Shown here: piece by piece, positions 1 to 11,247 of the stretch
Position numbering within the stretch: position 1 is the stretch's first letter
Layout of the letters: every line of letters starts with the position of its first letter
Notes under the pieces: generated by a model
Database searches by the model: none
The model's input: the letters and a program-made list of their open reading frames with translations, nothing else
What the model was told of the DNA's origin: nothing
DNA from: Blastomyces gilchristii SLH14081
Lineage: Eukaryota; Ascomycota; Eurotiomycetes; Onygenales; Ajellomycetaceae
DNA length: 64,000 nt
Direction of reading: 5' to 3'
Assembly (NCBI RefSeq): GCF_000003855.2
Contig: NW_003101676.1
Coordinates: 14,645 to 78,644 of the forward strand
Position numbers and translations under genes: made by a program

Positions 1-255
1 TCTCCAAGTTTGAACTTGATCACTTCCTGTAGTTGTCTAGTCTGAGCATGAAGAATTAACAGAACTTCTTCATTCATCTCACTCAGACACTGCTTTTCAA
101 GAATTTTACTTGCTTTTTCAAGTTTCTGTATTTCAAGAACTTGTTATTTCTCTATTTCTTCTTTCTTTCTTCTCTTCAGAATTTCAATCTCAGGAATAGC
201 ATTTGAGAAAGCATCTTTTTCCACATCAACTGAGTGTACTTTTGAACTCATTGTT
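1..255 (-). pseudogene. Coiled-coil ORF remnant, probably from a mobile element
   Basis: Read on the minus strand from an ATG near 252, this gives a nearly open frame that runs off the window edge. It begins MSSKVHSVDVEKDAF and continues through a charged Lys/Glu-rich helix (EILKRRKKEEIEK) to a segment ending near QLQEVIKFKLG. One in-frame TAA (likely a mutated CAA) interrupts it. The composition suggests a coiled coil. I cannot name the family. Its position at the edge of a transposon block suggests an element-encoded protein, but a decayed host gene is equally possible. Confidence 0.35.
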
Positions 256-260
256 CTTAC

Positions 261-410
261 TCAATGAAAAGTTGGTCAGACTAATTCAATTGAGATATTT
301 ATTAAACTCTTTTGAATTGAGAAGTTGATCAGACTGTTTTAATTAAGAGGTTTCTAAGTCTGTTTTCAATTGAAAAGTTGATCAGACTATTTCAAAAGAA
401 GAATAGCAGA
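261..410. repeat. 53-bp tandem repeat, three degenerate copies
   Basis: The motif aaagttgRtcagact recurs with its gttg at 271, 324 and 377, an exact 53-bp period. Each copy is followed by a variant of an AT-rich aattgag spacer. It lies just upstream of the minus-strand coiled-coil ORF remnant, so it may be part of that unit's promoter or of a decayed element. Confidence 0.6.
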
Positions 411-1297
411 CTTTTGTGTATAAAACACCTGATTTTTTTCACTCTAGTTCAGTAACTAGGTTAGATTTTTGAAGAGAATCTAATAAACTAAAATTGATTT
501 TTAAGATAAATCAATAAAATCTTTACAATCTCTTTCTTGAGATACAGTGAGAAAAAGTATAATATCAATTAATAGTAAATCAGATGATATGACAGTTTTT
601 GAGAGAAAAACTGACAAAAAATAAATTAATTTTTTGCAGAGAAATTGATTAAAACTATTCAATTTTATTCTAAATCATTCAATTCTTCTCACACAACAAG
701 TGTGCAACTCAAATCAGTTAATAAAGAGTGTAAAAAAGAATTAAGTATTAATGAAAGCTCTTCAGTCACTGAAAAAGTAATTCTTACTTAAAAGAATATG
801 AAATTATGACAGAAAACAACTCTGTTTTTAATTCTTTGTAAGAATATTGTGAGAAACTCAGAGAAAAACACCTTACTTTTTCAAGAGAAGTAAAAAACTA
901 TTTCTAAGATCTTTTTTTTTTTTTTGCATTAACTGCTGCAGAAGAATGAGATAGAAACTGCTAAGATATACACTACTGTATACTTTCTATCAAGACTTTC
1001 CCTCTTCAGAGTCTTGATATTATAGAGAATATAAGTCTGTTTCTATATAATAATGTAAATATTGCCAGCGGGATGTAGAGGAACTGGTTATTTATATCTC
1101 AAAATAGAAGACTTTGTCAATGATTATATCAATATAGAGTTAATTCTCAAATTCAATAGAAATCTAGTGTTGCTGTTCTCAATCCCTTGCAGAATCTATT
1201 GAATATTGAGGTATTAAAACTAGATTTAATATATCTCACTGTGCAGGGATCAAAGGCTCAGTCAGACCTTGAGATATACTGATTTTATAGTTGTTGA
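411..1297. other. AT-rich non-coding stretch
   Basis: No supportable ORF is visible. It holds poly-T and AT runs, and a 9-bp hairpin with arms ATCAAGACT (989-997) and AGTCTTGAT (1010-1018). The composition matches the mutated transposon block to its right. Confidence 0.5.
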
Positions 1298-1795
1298 TGT
1301 GCTGTTGACTCGTTGTCCATTGATTATGTGCTTGATATTATCGCCGAGGTATCTTTTTGTATTTTTCTGCCGGGGATGGGCCAGATTGGGAAGGGCGGTA
1401 CGAGGGTGGGACTTGGCGTTGGTGTTTTGGAACATCAAAGATGGACAGGGTTTTCGCGGAGGTCGCACCTCAGATATCTCCACAACTACAGATCGGGGAT
1501 CTTCCAAAATCGAGAAGATTGGTGCATACGGCTAGGTCTCTTCACCTTACAATTTGTATGGCAATTTGGCCCGGGCTTGTGGTGTGGTAGGGGAGAATGG
1601 GGGATAATCCCACGCAGGAGTTCCGAACGACGTCTGGTTCACGTTTGGCTGGATAACTCCACCACCACACGGGGTATGCGGTCGGCGATGGGGTCAAAAT
1701 GCTCGTATGATCGAGGGCTTTTCGATGGATCTATCGGCGGGTTCTTATTCGAAAAATCGAGCGAGTTCGTGGTGGAGCGGTTGATTTTGTGTTAA
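1298..1795 (+). other. Normal-GC island with a 498-nt open frame inside the AT-rich block
   Basis: Base composition switches abruptly from AT-rich to about half GC at 1290-1310 and back at about 1795. CpG is frequent here (gtcggcgatgg, cgaacgacgtctgg) although it is almost missing on both sides. A plus-strand frame stays open from 1298 to the TAA at 1795, but no ATG starts it. The peptide has many Gly, Arg and Trp residues and matches no family I recognise. A shorter minus-strand frame covers 1262-1507. It could be a single-copy host fragment spared from repeat-directed mutation, a recent insertion, or an exon. No function is claimed. Confidence 0.5.
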
Positions 1796-4700
1796 TATCT
1801 TTGTTATAATTAGATTCTTAGTAAAGACTGTGTCATTCTGACTTATTAGAATTTATAATATAAAAGTTATATCTCAGCTTCTACAGATGTCTTATCTGCT
1901 TAGATAATTCTTAAATGAACTTATTTCTCTTATCAGAATATTCTTATCACTGAATCTTGAATCAGAGCTTATAATCTCACTTCTCTGAGTCAATAATTTC
2001 TTTAATCTGATATTCTCTTTCACTCTCTAGTACTTCATGAATAGAGTGATGAGCTACAGAATTCTCTTCTGAGAATTTCTTATATTTATAAAGTAAAGAG
2101 ATATGAAAAACATTGTATATCTGTAACTCAGATAACAGTTTCAATCTATAGAACTATGAACTAATCTTCTTTATAATCTTACAAGACTCTATCTATAAGA
2201 GATTCAGCTTCTTACTAGATCTCTATATAATAATATTTTCTAGACTTAGTCAGACTCTATCTTCTTTCTTGAAACTCTTTATAATATACTTAAAGTCATA
2301 GTATCTCTTCTGATACTCTTGAGTCTTTCTCAAGAATTCACAGACTTTCTTCTAAATATTCTGAATTCTCTCAGTCTATTCACAGATATTATCACACTCT
2401 ATAGTATACTCTTACAGATTTATCAAGATTATTCACAGATAAGTCTCAGTAAGCATCTTAAAGAGGATTTTATCTGTGCTAATATATTTTAAGTTATTGT
2501 ATATAAACTCTGTGAGTGATAATCAATGCATTTAGTTATTCTGATTATAATTAACAAAGTACTGCAGATACTATTTTAATATACTTATTAGATACTCTAT
2601 CTAATTATCTGTCTATTAATAAAAAGCTATACTTAGATCTTATGAGATCTTCAGTATAATTATCAGATCAGATCAGAACTCTCTGTGAAAATTAATTCTC
2701 TATCTGAGATAATATTTATAAGTAACTTATGTAACTGAATCATATTATAGATAAAGATATAAATCAAATACTTTAACTTTAAGTTCTTATAAGTAAGTAT
2801 AAAGTGTATTATCTTGATAAAGTAATCTATCATTATCAGCATACTGTTAAAGTAGATATTATATATGTTCTTACTTTCAGAGAGACTTATAAGAGCATTC
2901 ATTTCTAACTATTCTCAAGATTTTCACAGAATAAATAGAGAAGTAAGTTCTTTATATAATCTGAACTACACTATTTATGAATTCTGATAAATAATATAAG
3001 AATTCACTATCTTCTTTACAAGTTCTTATATCTTCAGTCAGAAGTATTTTCTTATAAGCAACTTATAAGTTCTAGTATCTATAAAATAATATGCTAGAGA
3101 AGAGTCATGTTACCTTTTAATAAGTTCTATATATAGAAACTTATTTACAGATATATAAATTCAGTTCTCTCTTTATAAGAGATTATTTAAGTCTCTTCAA
3201 TTCTTTGTTTCTGCAGAGTTAGTCTCTATTATAAGTAGTTTATAAATATACTGAGTATATTTATTCTTCAGTTGCAGTTCAGACAATCTGAATAGAAGAT
3301 CTTATAAAGACTTATACTCTGTTTCTTCTTACATCAGATCTTTTACAGTACTTCTCAAAGTCTGCAAATTCTTCAGATTATAAATACTCTTTTCAAGAAT
3401 TCTCACAGAGATCTTCAGAGTGTTAACTCTCAGTATTATAAGAAGTAGTTATACAGACTTCTTTTCTCTCTCTCTTCTCTTCTCTTACAGAGAATTGAGA
3501 GACTCTTCAGTCAATCTCTTTATAACACTCAGTCTGAGTATTCTGTGAAGCTTTTCTATCTTCTCTAGTTTCTCTATGTCTGTTATTCTAATCTTCTTAA
3601 TATAGTCTGATCTGTGAGAGAGTCTGTCTACTGAGTTCTTAGTTCTCTTGATATATTCTATCTTGAACTAGAACTCACTCAGTCTCTGAGCTCAGTAAAT
3701 CTATTATTATAAGAGTTTCTTGATTAAAGTAAACTATTATAAGCTGTTATAATCAGTTCTAACAGTAATTACTGTCATAAGATTCTCAAAGTAGTGATAT
3801 CAGTGATGAAAGAATTTCACTATTATAAGAAGCTTCTGATTATAAATGTCATAGTTAATCTCTGTGAGTTATATCTTCTATGAGAAAAAGATCACTGAAA
3901 CTCAGTTCTCATTTAACTGTAGTTATAAGACTATTTCTGAAATTATAAAGAAGAAGATATCTATCTCTAATCTGATTAAGAGTAAGAGATCAAAATGAAA
4001 TAATATCACTGTGTTTATAAATATCTGTTTTAATCTTATAAAAATCTTATGAGCTTCTCAGATAAGAAAGTTCTCACAGCTCTCTTTTCTCAATAATCTT
4101 TTCATTCTTTATTTATAAGATGATTTCTTCTTATTTTCATTCTTCAGTATATCTGTAAGAGTTAAGAAGATTCTTATGAATACAAAGTTAAATTATCTAT
4201 AGAAATTTATAAAGCTCAGAAAGATCTGAATCTTATAAATACTAGTTAACTTTAATTATAATAGAATAGTCTCAATCTGTGAAGATTTCATCTGAATATT
4301 ATCTGTAATAATTATATATTCTAGGAAATTAATCTGACAGACACTGAAGTTATACTTTATAAGCTTAATATATAGTTCTGTCTCATCTAAGACCTTTAAT
4401 ATACTTTATATATACTCAGTGTGTTCTTTCTTCTTTATAAGATACATTATCACATTATTTAGATATATTATTATAAAGATATTCAGATATATATAAAGTA
4501 TTTTATTAATAAAAGACTGAAATACTGTGAGAATATTAGTCAAATCAAAAGACATTACTAGATATTTAAATAATCTCAGTATAGTTCTAAAGACAGTCTT
4601 TTATTCATTTTCAGACTATATTTACAGCTGTGTATATACATTAATTATATTTAATTGTATAAATATGACAGCTTCTGCAAGACAGTTGATCACATTCTCA

Positions 4701-5581
4701 ATCAGAGATAGAGAATAGTGACTCTTTATTATCTTAAAGTTCAGATCACAGTAGTCTATATATAATCTGAGATCTTCATTCTTCTTCTTTATAAATATTA
4801 CAGAGACTTTCACAGAGATCTGTGAAGATTAGATAAAGTCATTCTTCAGATTCTTCTTTATATAGATCTGTAAGATCTCTGTCTTATAATAAGAGAGCTT
4901 ATAGATTGATTCTTAGAAGAATTTCTACTCTTCTATTAAATTTATTATCAGATTCTTTTTATAGTGAGAAAAAAGCTTAGCTATCTTTACTGAACTGAAT
5001 ATCTCTATAAGATCTTGATATTTCTCTGATATCTGAAACTCAGTTTTCATAACTGTGAAGTTCTCAAATATTTATAAAGTTATTATATAGATAAGCTTGT
5101 CTTCTCTAATTAACTCTATAGTATTAACTGATTCTATCTCTATAAGTGAGTCTATTAATACTGATCAGAAGTATAAACCTGACTTACAGATAGCTATGTA
5201 TGAATTATGTCTTTAAAGTTATACAAGTCTCAAGTACATGTTATCTGTGATATCTGTGATAATCACAGTTTCTATAAATTTTCTTCAGATTTCAGAGAGA
5301 TCTTATAATTCAAAGATAACTCTTATAAGTCTCTCAGTTCTTAGATCTGAGTTCTCACACTCTGCTTATTATAAGAGCAGATTCTCAGTTTTTATTATTT
5401 AGTTTATTTACTTCATGAGCTTTAGAGATACTACAGTGACCTGAGATTCTGAGTTTATTAATACTTTTCATACTTATAAGATAGTAGTACTGCAGTGTGA
5501 TCTCTCTCTATAAGTAAGCATTTTCATCAGAGAAGTAACAGATTCAGATATCAGCTTTAAAATTCTTAAGAAGACTGTTAC

Positions 5582-6087
5582 TAGACTGACTGTGTGACCG
5601 TGTCTGAGACCAGAACTAGATTTTTTGATAGTCTCATTACCAATTCAACTGATCCCATTACACGGTTTTAACATTAGATAGTAGTTTCATACTGTCTCAG
5701 TGAAACTTACTGTCTACTCTTGTCACATTTTTCAAATGAGATCATGATTTCCACTTCTCAATTTAAATTATTTTTATTGCTTTAAATGACTTTAAATCTT
5801 ATTTGAGTGTTACCAAAAAGCGTTACTTTTTAAAAAATTAAAAATAGTCTAAAAAAAACCTTAAAATGTCTAAAAATAGTAACTTTATGCCAAGAATGAG
5901 ACTAAATGAGATCAAATGAGACCACTTTCTCATTTTTTTCAAGTCATGGTTTCATTTTAAGATCTGATATATAGTCACTTTACATGTTTTTTTGATAGCC
6001 AGTCCCAGCGGGATTCACGCCAAGAAATGTATGGGATCAGATCAAATGAGATCAAACATGAAATTCATGATCTCAGCAGCCAGTCTA
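5582..6087 (+). mobile_element. Non-autonomous hAT-type element, copy 1 (506 bp, 8-bp TSD)
   Basis: It begins TAGACTGACTGTGTGACCG and ends CAGCCAGTCTA. The flanking octamer ACTGTTAC occurs at 5574-5581 and again at 6088-6095, a perfect 8-bp target-site duplication. It has no coding capacity. The 8-bp duplication and short terminal inverted repeat point to the hAT superfamily, mobilised in trans. It is inserted in the gypsy body E0. It is one of five related copies in this window. Confidence 0.85.
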
Positions 6088-7240
6088 ACTGTTACTGACT
6101 CTGTCTGTAACTCTTCAAATTTCTATTTTAATTTATCTGAACAGTTTATATAAAGATGTTCTGATTTAGAATAGATAAAGCAGAGACACTTTTTCTTAAT
6201 CTCTCTATTATATACTTTATTTATAAGAGCTTATAAAGCTCTCTCTCTCTGCTCAGTAGTCAGATATAAATCTCTCTATATCTTGTCACCTTTTTCTGAT
6301 AAATCTGTTCTCTGTTATTCTAACTCTTACAGAGCTGATTGATAATTCACTCTTCACAGATCTGTGACTCTCACAGTGATCTATAAGTAGTAAATAAGAG
6401 TCATCAGTTTCTTCAGAGTTAAGAACTTAGAGTCTTACTCAATGAGCTTATTCTGTATATCTTTATTCAGTTTTTTTATAAATATTATTATTCAGGTCTT
6501 ATTTCAGAGCTCTGTTTTCACAGATCTTAATTCATATCACAATTTTATAAAATACTGTGAGTAGTCTTTATCAGATTTCTCATCTCTTTTTCTAATATTA
6601 ATGATTATAGTTCAGATATTTTCTGTTCAGCTTATAAAGTCTCTTAACTTATTCTCTAGATAGATTTTAAGAACAGATCAGTGAAATCTCTTATAATCAT
6701 TCTCTAAATAATTCAGTCAGTTCTTGACTTCAGTGTAGTAGAGATCTGTCATTGTATAGATGACAGCTTCTTCATCTTTTGTATCACACAGCTGAGCTTG
6801 TAAGTTCATTTCAAATACAAACTTATAAAAGCTTTTATAGATTGTGATTTGATAGTTAGTCTTAAGTAATCACAGCTTTAAAAAGTTTCTTTTCAGTTTG
6901 TCAGTGTCTTTGAAGATTATATTTAAAGACTTATTTCAAAAGTGTTTACAGACAGTAAGTATTTCTTATAGAAAAATAGCTTAATTCTGTGAGAGATGCT
7001 CAAGAATATTCTTCACTGAGATTAATTTATTTATAAATTCAGAGAATTTCTCTATTATAAATATAAAGAATAATGTTCTGTAAGTGATTGATAAGTTCTC
7101 TGAGACTTCTTTTACAGAGATTATTCATGATTCAGATGACTACTTCTGAGTGTTTGCAGTAGAGTTTGCAGAGATTGAAGTATATAAGTTTCTAGTTCTT
7201 TCAGTTATAATAAGTGATTGCTGACTGACTGAGCTTGAAA

Positions 7241-7497
7241 TGTAAGAATAAATACTCACAGACAATTATTCAGATGTTTATAGCTTGATATAATATATAC
7301 TGTTAACTACTAGAAGTATTTATAATAGAAAGATAAAATGTAGAGATTAAATGTATAATAGTATTCAAGCTGAGTTATGAATAGTAGTCGCGAACTTCAG
7401 TCTATATAGTTGTGTGTAGTCAAGGGCCGCTAACCCTATTGGTTATGTGAGAGATAGGAATAGGGGTAAAGAATCCGCGAGAAGGGGATTTCTTACA
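7241..7497 (-). repeat. Putative LTR of element E0 (257 bp)
   Basis: It starts TGTAAGAATA and ends TTTCTTACA, so both ends carry the inverted octamer TGTAAGAA/TTCTTACA typical of LTR termini. It lies at the 5' side of the minus-strand gypsy body. The right half (about 7385-7490) still keeps GC-rich words such as gggccgctaaccc and is less mutated than its surroundings. It abuts directly on a truncated copy of the TAGACTG element. The LTR call is by termini and position; the partner LTR was not found. Confidence 0.6.
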
Positions 7498-7994
7498 CCG
7501 TGTGACCGTGTCTGGAACCAGGACCAGATTTTTTGATAGTCTTATTACCAATTCGACTGATCCTATTACACGGTTTTAACATTAGATAGTAGTCTCATAC
7601 TGTCTCAGTGAGACTTACTGTCTACTCTTGTCACATTTTTCAAATGAGATCATGATTTTCACTTCTCAATTTAAATTATTTTTATTGCTTTAAATGACTT
7701 TAAATCTCATTTGAGTATTATCAAAAAGCATTACTTTTTAAAAAATTAAAAATAGTCTAAAAAAACCTTAAAATGTCTAAAAATAGTAACTTTATGCTAA
7801 GAATAGAACTAAATGAAATCAAATGAAATCACTTTCTTATTTTTTTCAAGTCATGATTTCATTTTAAGATCTGATATATAGTCACTTTACATGTTTTTTT
7901 AATAGCCAGTCCCAGCAGGATTCACGCCAAGAAATGTATGAGATCAGACCAAATGAGATCAAATGTAAAATTCATGGTCTCAGCGGCCAGTCTA
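7498..7994 (+). mobile_element. Non-autonomous hAT-type element, copy 2 (5' end missing)
   Basis: Colinear with copy 1 from its CCGTGTGACCGTG words to the terminal CAGTCTA at 7988-7994. It has fewer C-to-T changes (ggaaccaggaccag, cagcggccagtcta), so it is closer to the ancestral sequence. The first roughly dozen bases are missing, because the LTR of E0 ends exactly where this copy begins. No target duplication can be read on the left. Confidence 0.8.
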
Positions 7995-8397
7995 CTCTCA
8001 GTAGTATAATAAATCATATATATACTTTTTTAACATTGATAAAAACCTTAGTGAGTCAGTTAATAGTGATAGTTATAAGTATTATCACTCAGACTCTCTC
8101 TCTTTCTCTGTAAATACTATCTCAGAATTAGCTTCTATCTCTTATAAATTTTATTTATTAGTACTCTCATTTTATCTTAAAAGTAATAGTTAGAATTACT
8201 AAGTTATATATAATAAAATTAATAGATTTTATAATGCAATTTTAAACCTTGTGATAAATCTCATTATTAATACTACTCTTCTCAGATTTATTACTAATAA
8301 CAATTTTACTAATATCTATAAATACTTAGAATAATACACAGAACTTTATATAATACATCTATATTAAAAAGTCAGAGATCACTGTTATCTCAGTCTC
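7995..8397. other. AT-rich non-coding stretch
   Basis: No ORF or recognisable repeat is seen between two hAT-type copies. CpG is essentially absent. Confidence 0.4.
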
Positions 8398-8530
8398 TAG
8401 ACTAGTCAGCAGAATCATGAATTTCACATTTAATCTCATTTAATCTGATCTTATATATTTCTTAACATGAGTCTCATCAGAATCAAGTATTAAAAAAATC
8501 TGAAAATGAATTATTTCTAACAGAAATGAC
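8398..8530 (-). mobile_element. Diverged fragment of the hAT-type element (copy 5)
   Basis: It starts TAGACTAGTCAGCAGAATCATG and runs through tttcacatttaatctcattt and the acatgag/cagaatcaag words. This is the reverse complement of the 3' end of copies 1-4, with heavy substitution. Similarity fades near 8500-8530, so the right limit is approximate. Confidence 0.55.
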
Positions 8531-9549
8531 ATGAAAAATGATCAGATTTAATTCAAAGACAGTGAAATGAGAGTAATTTCTCAGAATAAACTGTGAAAGA
8601 TAATCATTCTTTCAAATTCAGAATAAGACTGAGACTGAAGATTAAATTCAGTCTTATTCAGTTCATTCAGTGATTACTTATATAATTAAAATTTAATAAT
8701 AATTATTAATAATACTTATAAAATAATAAAATACATTCTTGTACAAGTTTATTCTTTACTTTCTTATAAAAACTATACTTCTCTGATATACTGTGATCAG
8801 AGATATTAAACTGTCTGATAATTTCATATTTTATTATTATGAGTTTCTTAATTGTTTCTTCTTGTAATCATTCTCAGTAATAGTGATATATATCTCAGCT
8901 TAAGTTGAACTTTTGCTTCATTCTCATCTCTGTCAATGAAATTGTCAGAATATTATATATTATCAGTGTAACAGTTGAATATATACTCTCAACAATTTTT
9001 CATAACTCTAGAATTGATATAGTGTATAAATTTAAAAGATTATCTTGAAGATAGCAGTCAAATTTAGTTTTATAAGTATATAGTTTTGCCTGATTTTCAG
9101 TTGTAATCAATGTATATGAGTTCTGTTTCAAAGTTAGTATTATAGTTCTATGTAATATGAAGTGTTATCAAAGATTGTTATTATTATTATTATTCTTCAA
9201 TTATAGATGTATGCAGTCGGAGACTATGACATTTACCTGAGAATCTTTAGTTCTCAGAGTTTTTCCTATATCTATAGAGTCAACTATTATACATTTATCA
9301 ATTTCAGATATACAAAATCAGAGAATTTCAGCTCAGAATACAAAAACTGTTTATAAATTGCAGTATTTTAACATCTTGTGATACTTTGAAATCATTTGAA
9401 AATATCATGACAAAGGAAAAGAGAATATAGTCTTAAAGATAGACACATTAAATAGATAGATAGAAAAGAACAGAAAGAAATAAGTACAGTAAAGAGACAC
9501 TATAACAAAATAAAATTATTAAAAGATAGTGTATAACTGTTTTAACAGA
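8531..9549. other. AT-rich stretch without identifiable genes
   Basis: There is no supportable ORF. One small pocket near 9200-9260 keeps a CpG (cagtcggagac). The 3' untranslated tail of the LINE on the right may extend into this segment. Confidence 0.35.
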
Positions 9550-10760
9550 CTATATCTAATCAATTTCCATCTCTTCATATTCAGATATTTCTGAATTCAG
9601 TCATTTTCTTATAGCTGCTTGAGTTTCTGATAGAAAGTCTATTAAGTATTTAATTCCTGTCTCAGTTGAGAATAAGAATCTCATATTTAATTGATTTAAA
9701 TCATACTTCTTCTTCAATCTGACTCTGAGACTATTGTATAATGCACAATGTATTATAATATACTCAGGATTTTTATTTGCATTGCAGAATGAGCACTCTG
9801 TTGAATCAAATCTATCATCAAATTTTTGTATATAGAATTTAAAATAACCATGTTCTAGTTTCAGCTGAATTATAGATGAGAATATTTTCTTTTTACATTT
9901 AATTAAACAAGATTTTCACTTTGATTTTGTCTCAAATCTTGAATAATATATGCTCTTCTTTTGTTTCTGCTAGCTTTCATTTCACTTGTTTAAATAAGAT
10001 TCTTTTATCTTTCTCTTTATGAAAGATCAGAACACTGTTTTTTGAATAGATCTACTTAATTCTGAACTCTTTTTTACAGCTGAATCAGTCAATTCATTGT
10101 CATGAATATTCATATGAGCAGGAACTCAGTGCAGATAAATTATCAGTTTTAATATTCTTCTCTTTTGAATTTTTAAAACAGAGTTTAAAATCAGTTCAAG
10201 ATTCATTTGATTATTATGAATCTAACTATTTCTAAGTCTTTTTAAAGCAGCTTGACTATCAGAGAATATTTATATCTCTTTCAAATGATTTTCTCTTTTA
10301 TAAGATTTTATTTCGATGAGTTTGAAAGCTTTCACTATTACAAATAGTTCAGTATTAAAGACTTCAGATTCACAGTCTAAATTTCAGAAATCTGAGATAA
10401 AATTGATATTATCTTCAGTATAAGCAATGCCTGCATCTAATCTATTCAAATTCTCATTTTTTAAGTCATCTGAGTAAACCAGAATAGAGTCTTTTATATT
10501 GATTATAGAGATCTTCTTCAAATGCTGTTCATATTCTCTCTCTTTAGATAGTTCACTTATTTGTAAGTCTGTAAGAGATTTCAGCTTTTCTCTTCAGAGA
10601 GATATCTTCTCATGATCAATTTTCTCAACATTTAATGAAGAAAATTGATTTTTAATAAGTGAATATAGTCTATACAGTTGAGAGAGCATTTTCTTTAAAG
10701 CATTATTCTCATTTCAATCAAGAAATCTATTTCAATTCAGTTCATTTTCTGAGTTAACTA
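9550..10760 (-). mobile_element. 3' part of a Tad1-like LINE (RNase H domain and zinc knuckle)
   Basis: The minus strand reads as an almost continuous frame whose stops look like mutated Gln or Trp codons. Near 10,480-10,430 is an RNase H start (LVYSDDLKNENLNRLDAG), then SDSQAALKRL near 10,240, and YLHxVPAHMNIHDNEL near 10,100, equivalent to the HxxGHxxxxGNExAD motif. At about 9,800-9,740 follows ECSFCNANKNPEYIIIHC, a CxxC...HxxxxC knuckle. The order RNase H then C-terminal knuckle is that of fungal Tad1-clade non-LTR elements. The reverse transcriptase part is missing, cut off on the right where the hAT-type copy 3 lies. Confidence 0.75.
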
Positions 10761-10788
10761 GTGAAAATGAAGAAGAGACTCTTTCTCT

Positions 10789-11247
10789 CTGATCTCATAC
10801 ATTTCTTAATATCAATTCTGCTGCGACTAATCATTAAAAAAACATGCAAAGTGACTATATATCAAATCTCAAAATAAGATTATGACTTAGAAAAAATAAG
10901 AAAGTGATCTCATTTGATTTCATTTAGTTTCATTCTTGATATGAAGTTACTATTTTTAGACATTTTAAGGTTTTTTTAGCCTATTTTTAATTTTTTAAAA
11001 AGTAACACTTTTTGATAACACTCAAATGAGATTTAAAGTCATTTAAAGCAATAAAAATAATTTAAATTGAGAAGTGGAAATCATGATCTCATTTGAAAAA
11101 ATGTGATAAGAGTAGACAGTAAGTCTCACTGAGACAGTATGAAACTACTATATAATCTTAAAACTGTGTAATGACATCAGTTAAATTGATAATAAGACTA
11201 TCAAATATTCTGATCCTGGTCCCAGACACAGTCACACGGTCAGTCTA
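10789..11247 (-). mobile_element. Non-autonomous hAT-type element, copy 3 (minus, 3' end of element missing)
   Basis: This is the reverse complement of the family, from tctgatctcatacatttc to the terminal CAGTCTA at 11241-11247. The left side lacks the last 40 or so bases. It is followed at once by AGTGTGAC. The same octamer is present, uninterrupted, at the equivalent point of the full gypsy element near 19632, which marks the original insertion site in element E1. Confidence 0.8.

Larger units (their letters stand above)
1800..7497 (-). mobile_element. Decayed Ty3/gypsy LTR retrotransposon (element E0)
   Basis: The minus strand carries recognisable but stop-ridden gypsy pol. The clearest stretch is 4622-4813, a reverse transcriptase start region that includes RLYIDYCDLN, equivalent to the usual RLCVDYRxLN motif. 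Near 2040-2200 is the segment that follows integrase (a decayed form of the HNVFHISLL-like motif). The order from right to left is LTR (7241-7497), gag region, protease region, RT, RNase H and integrase, ending near 1800. No left LTR is seen, so the element is truncated where the GC island begins. A short TIR element (5582-6087) is inserted between the gag and RT regions. Confidence 0.75.

Noticed and set aside
1313..1795. 160-residue plus-strand ORF as an annotated protein-coding gene
   Set aside because: There is no ATG at its start (the first codon counted is TTG) and no recognisable domain. Kept as an unexplained island.
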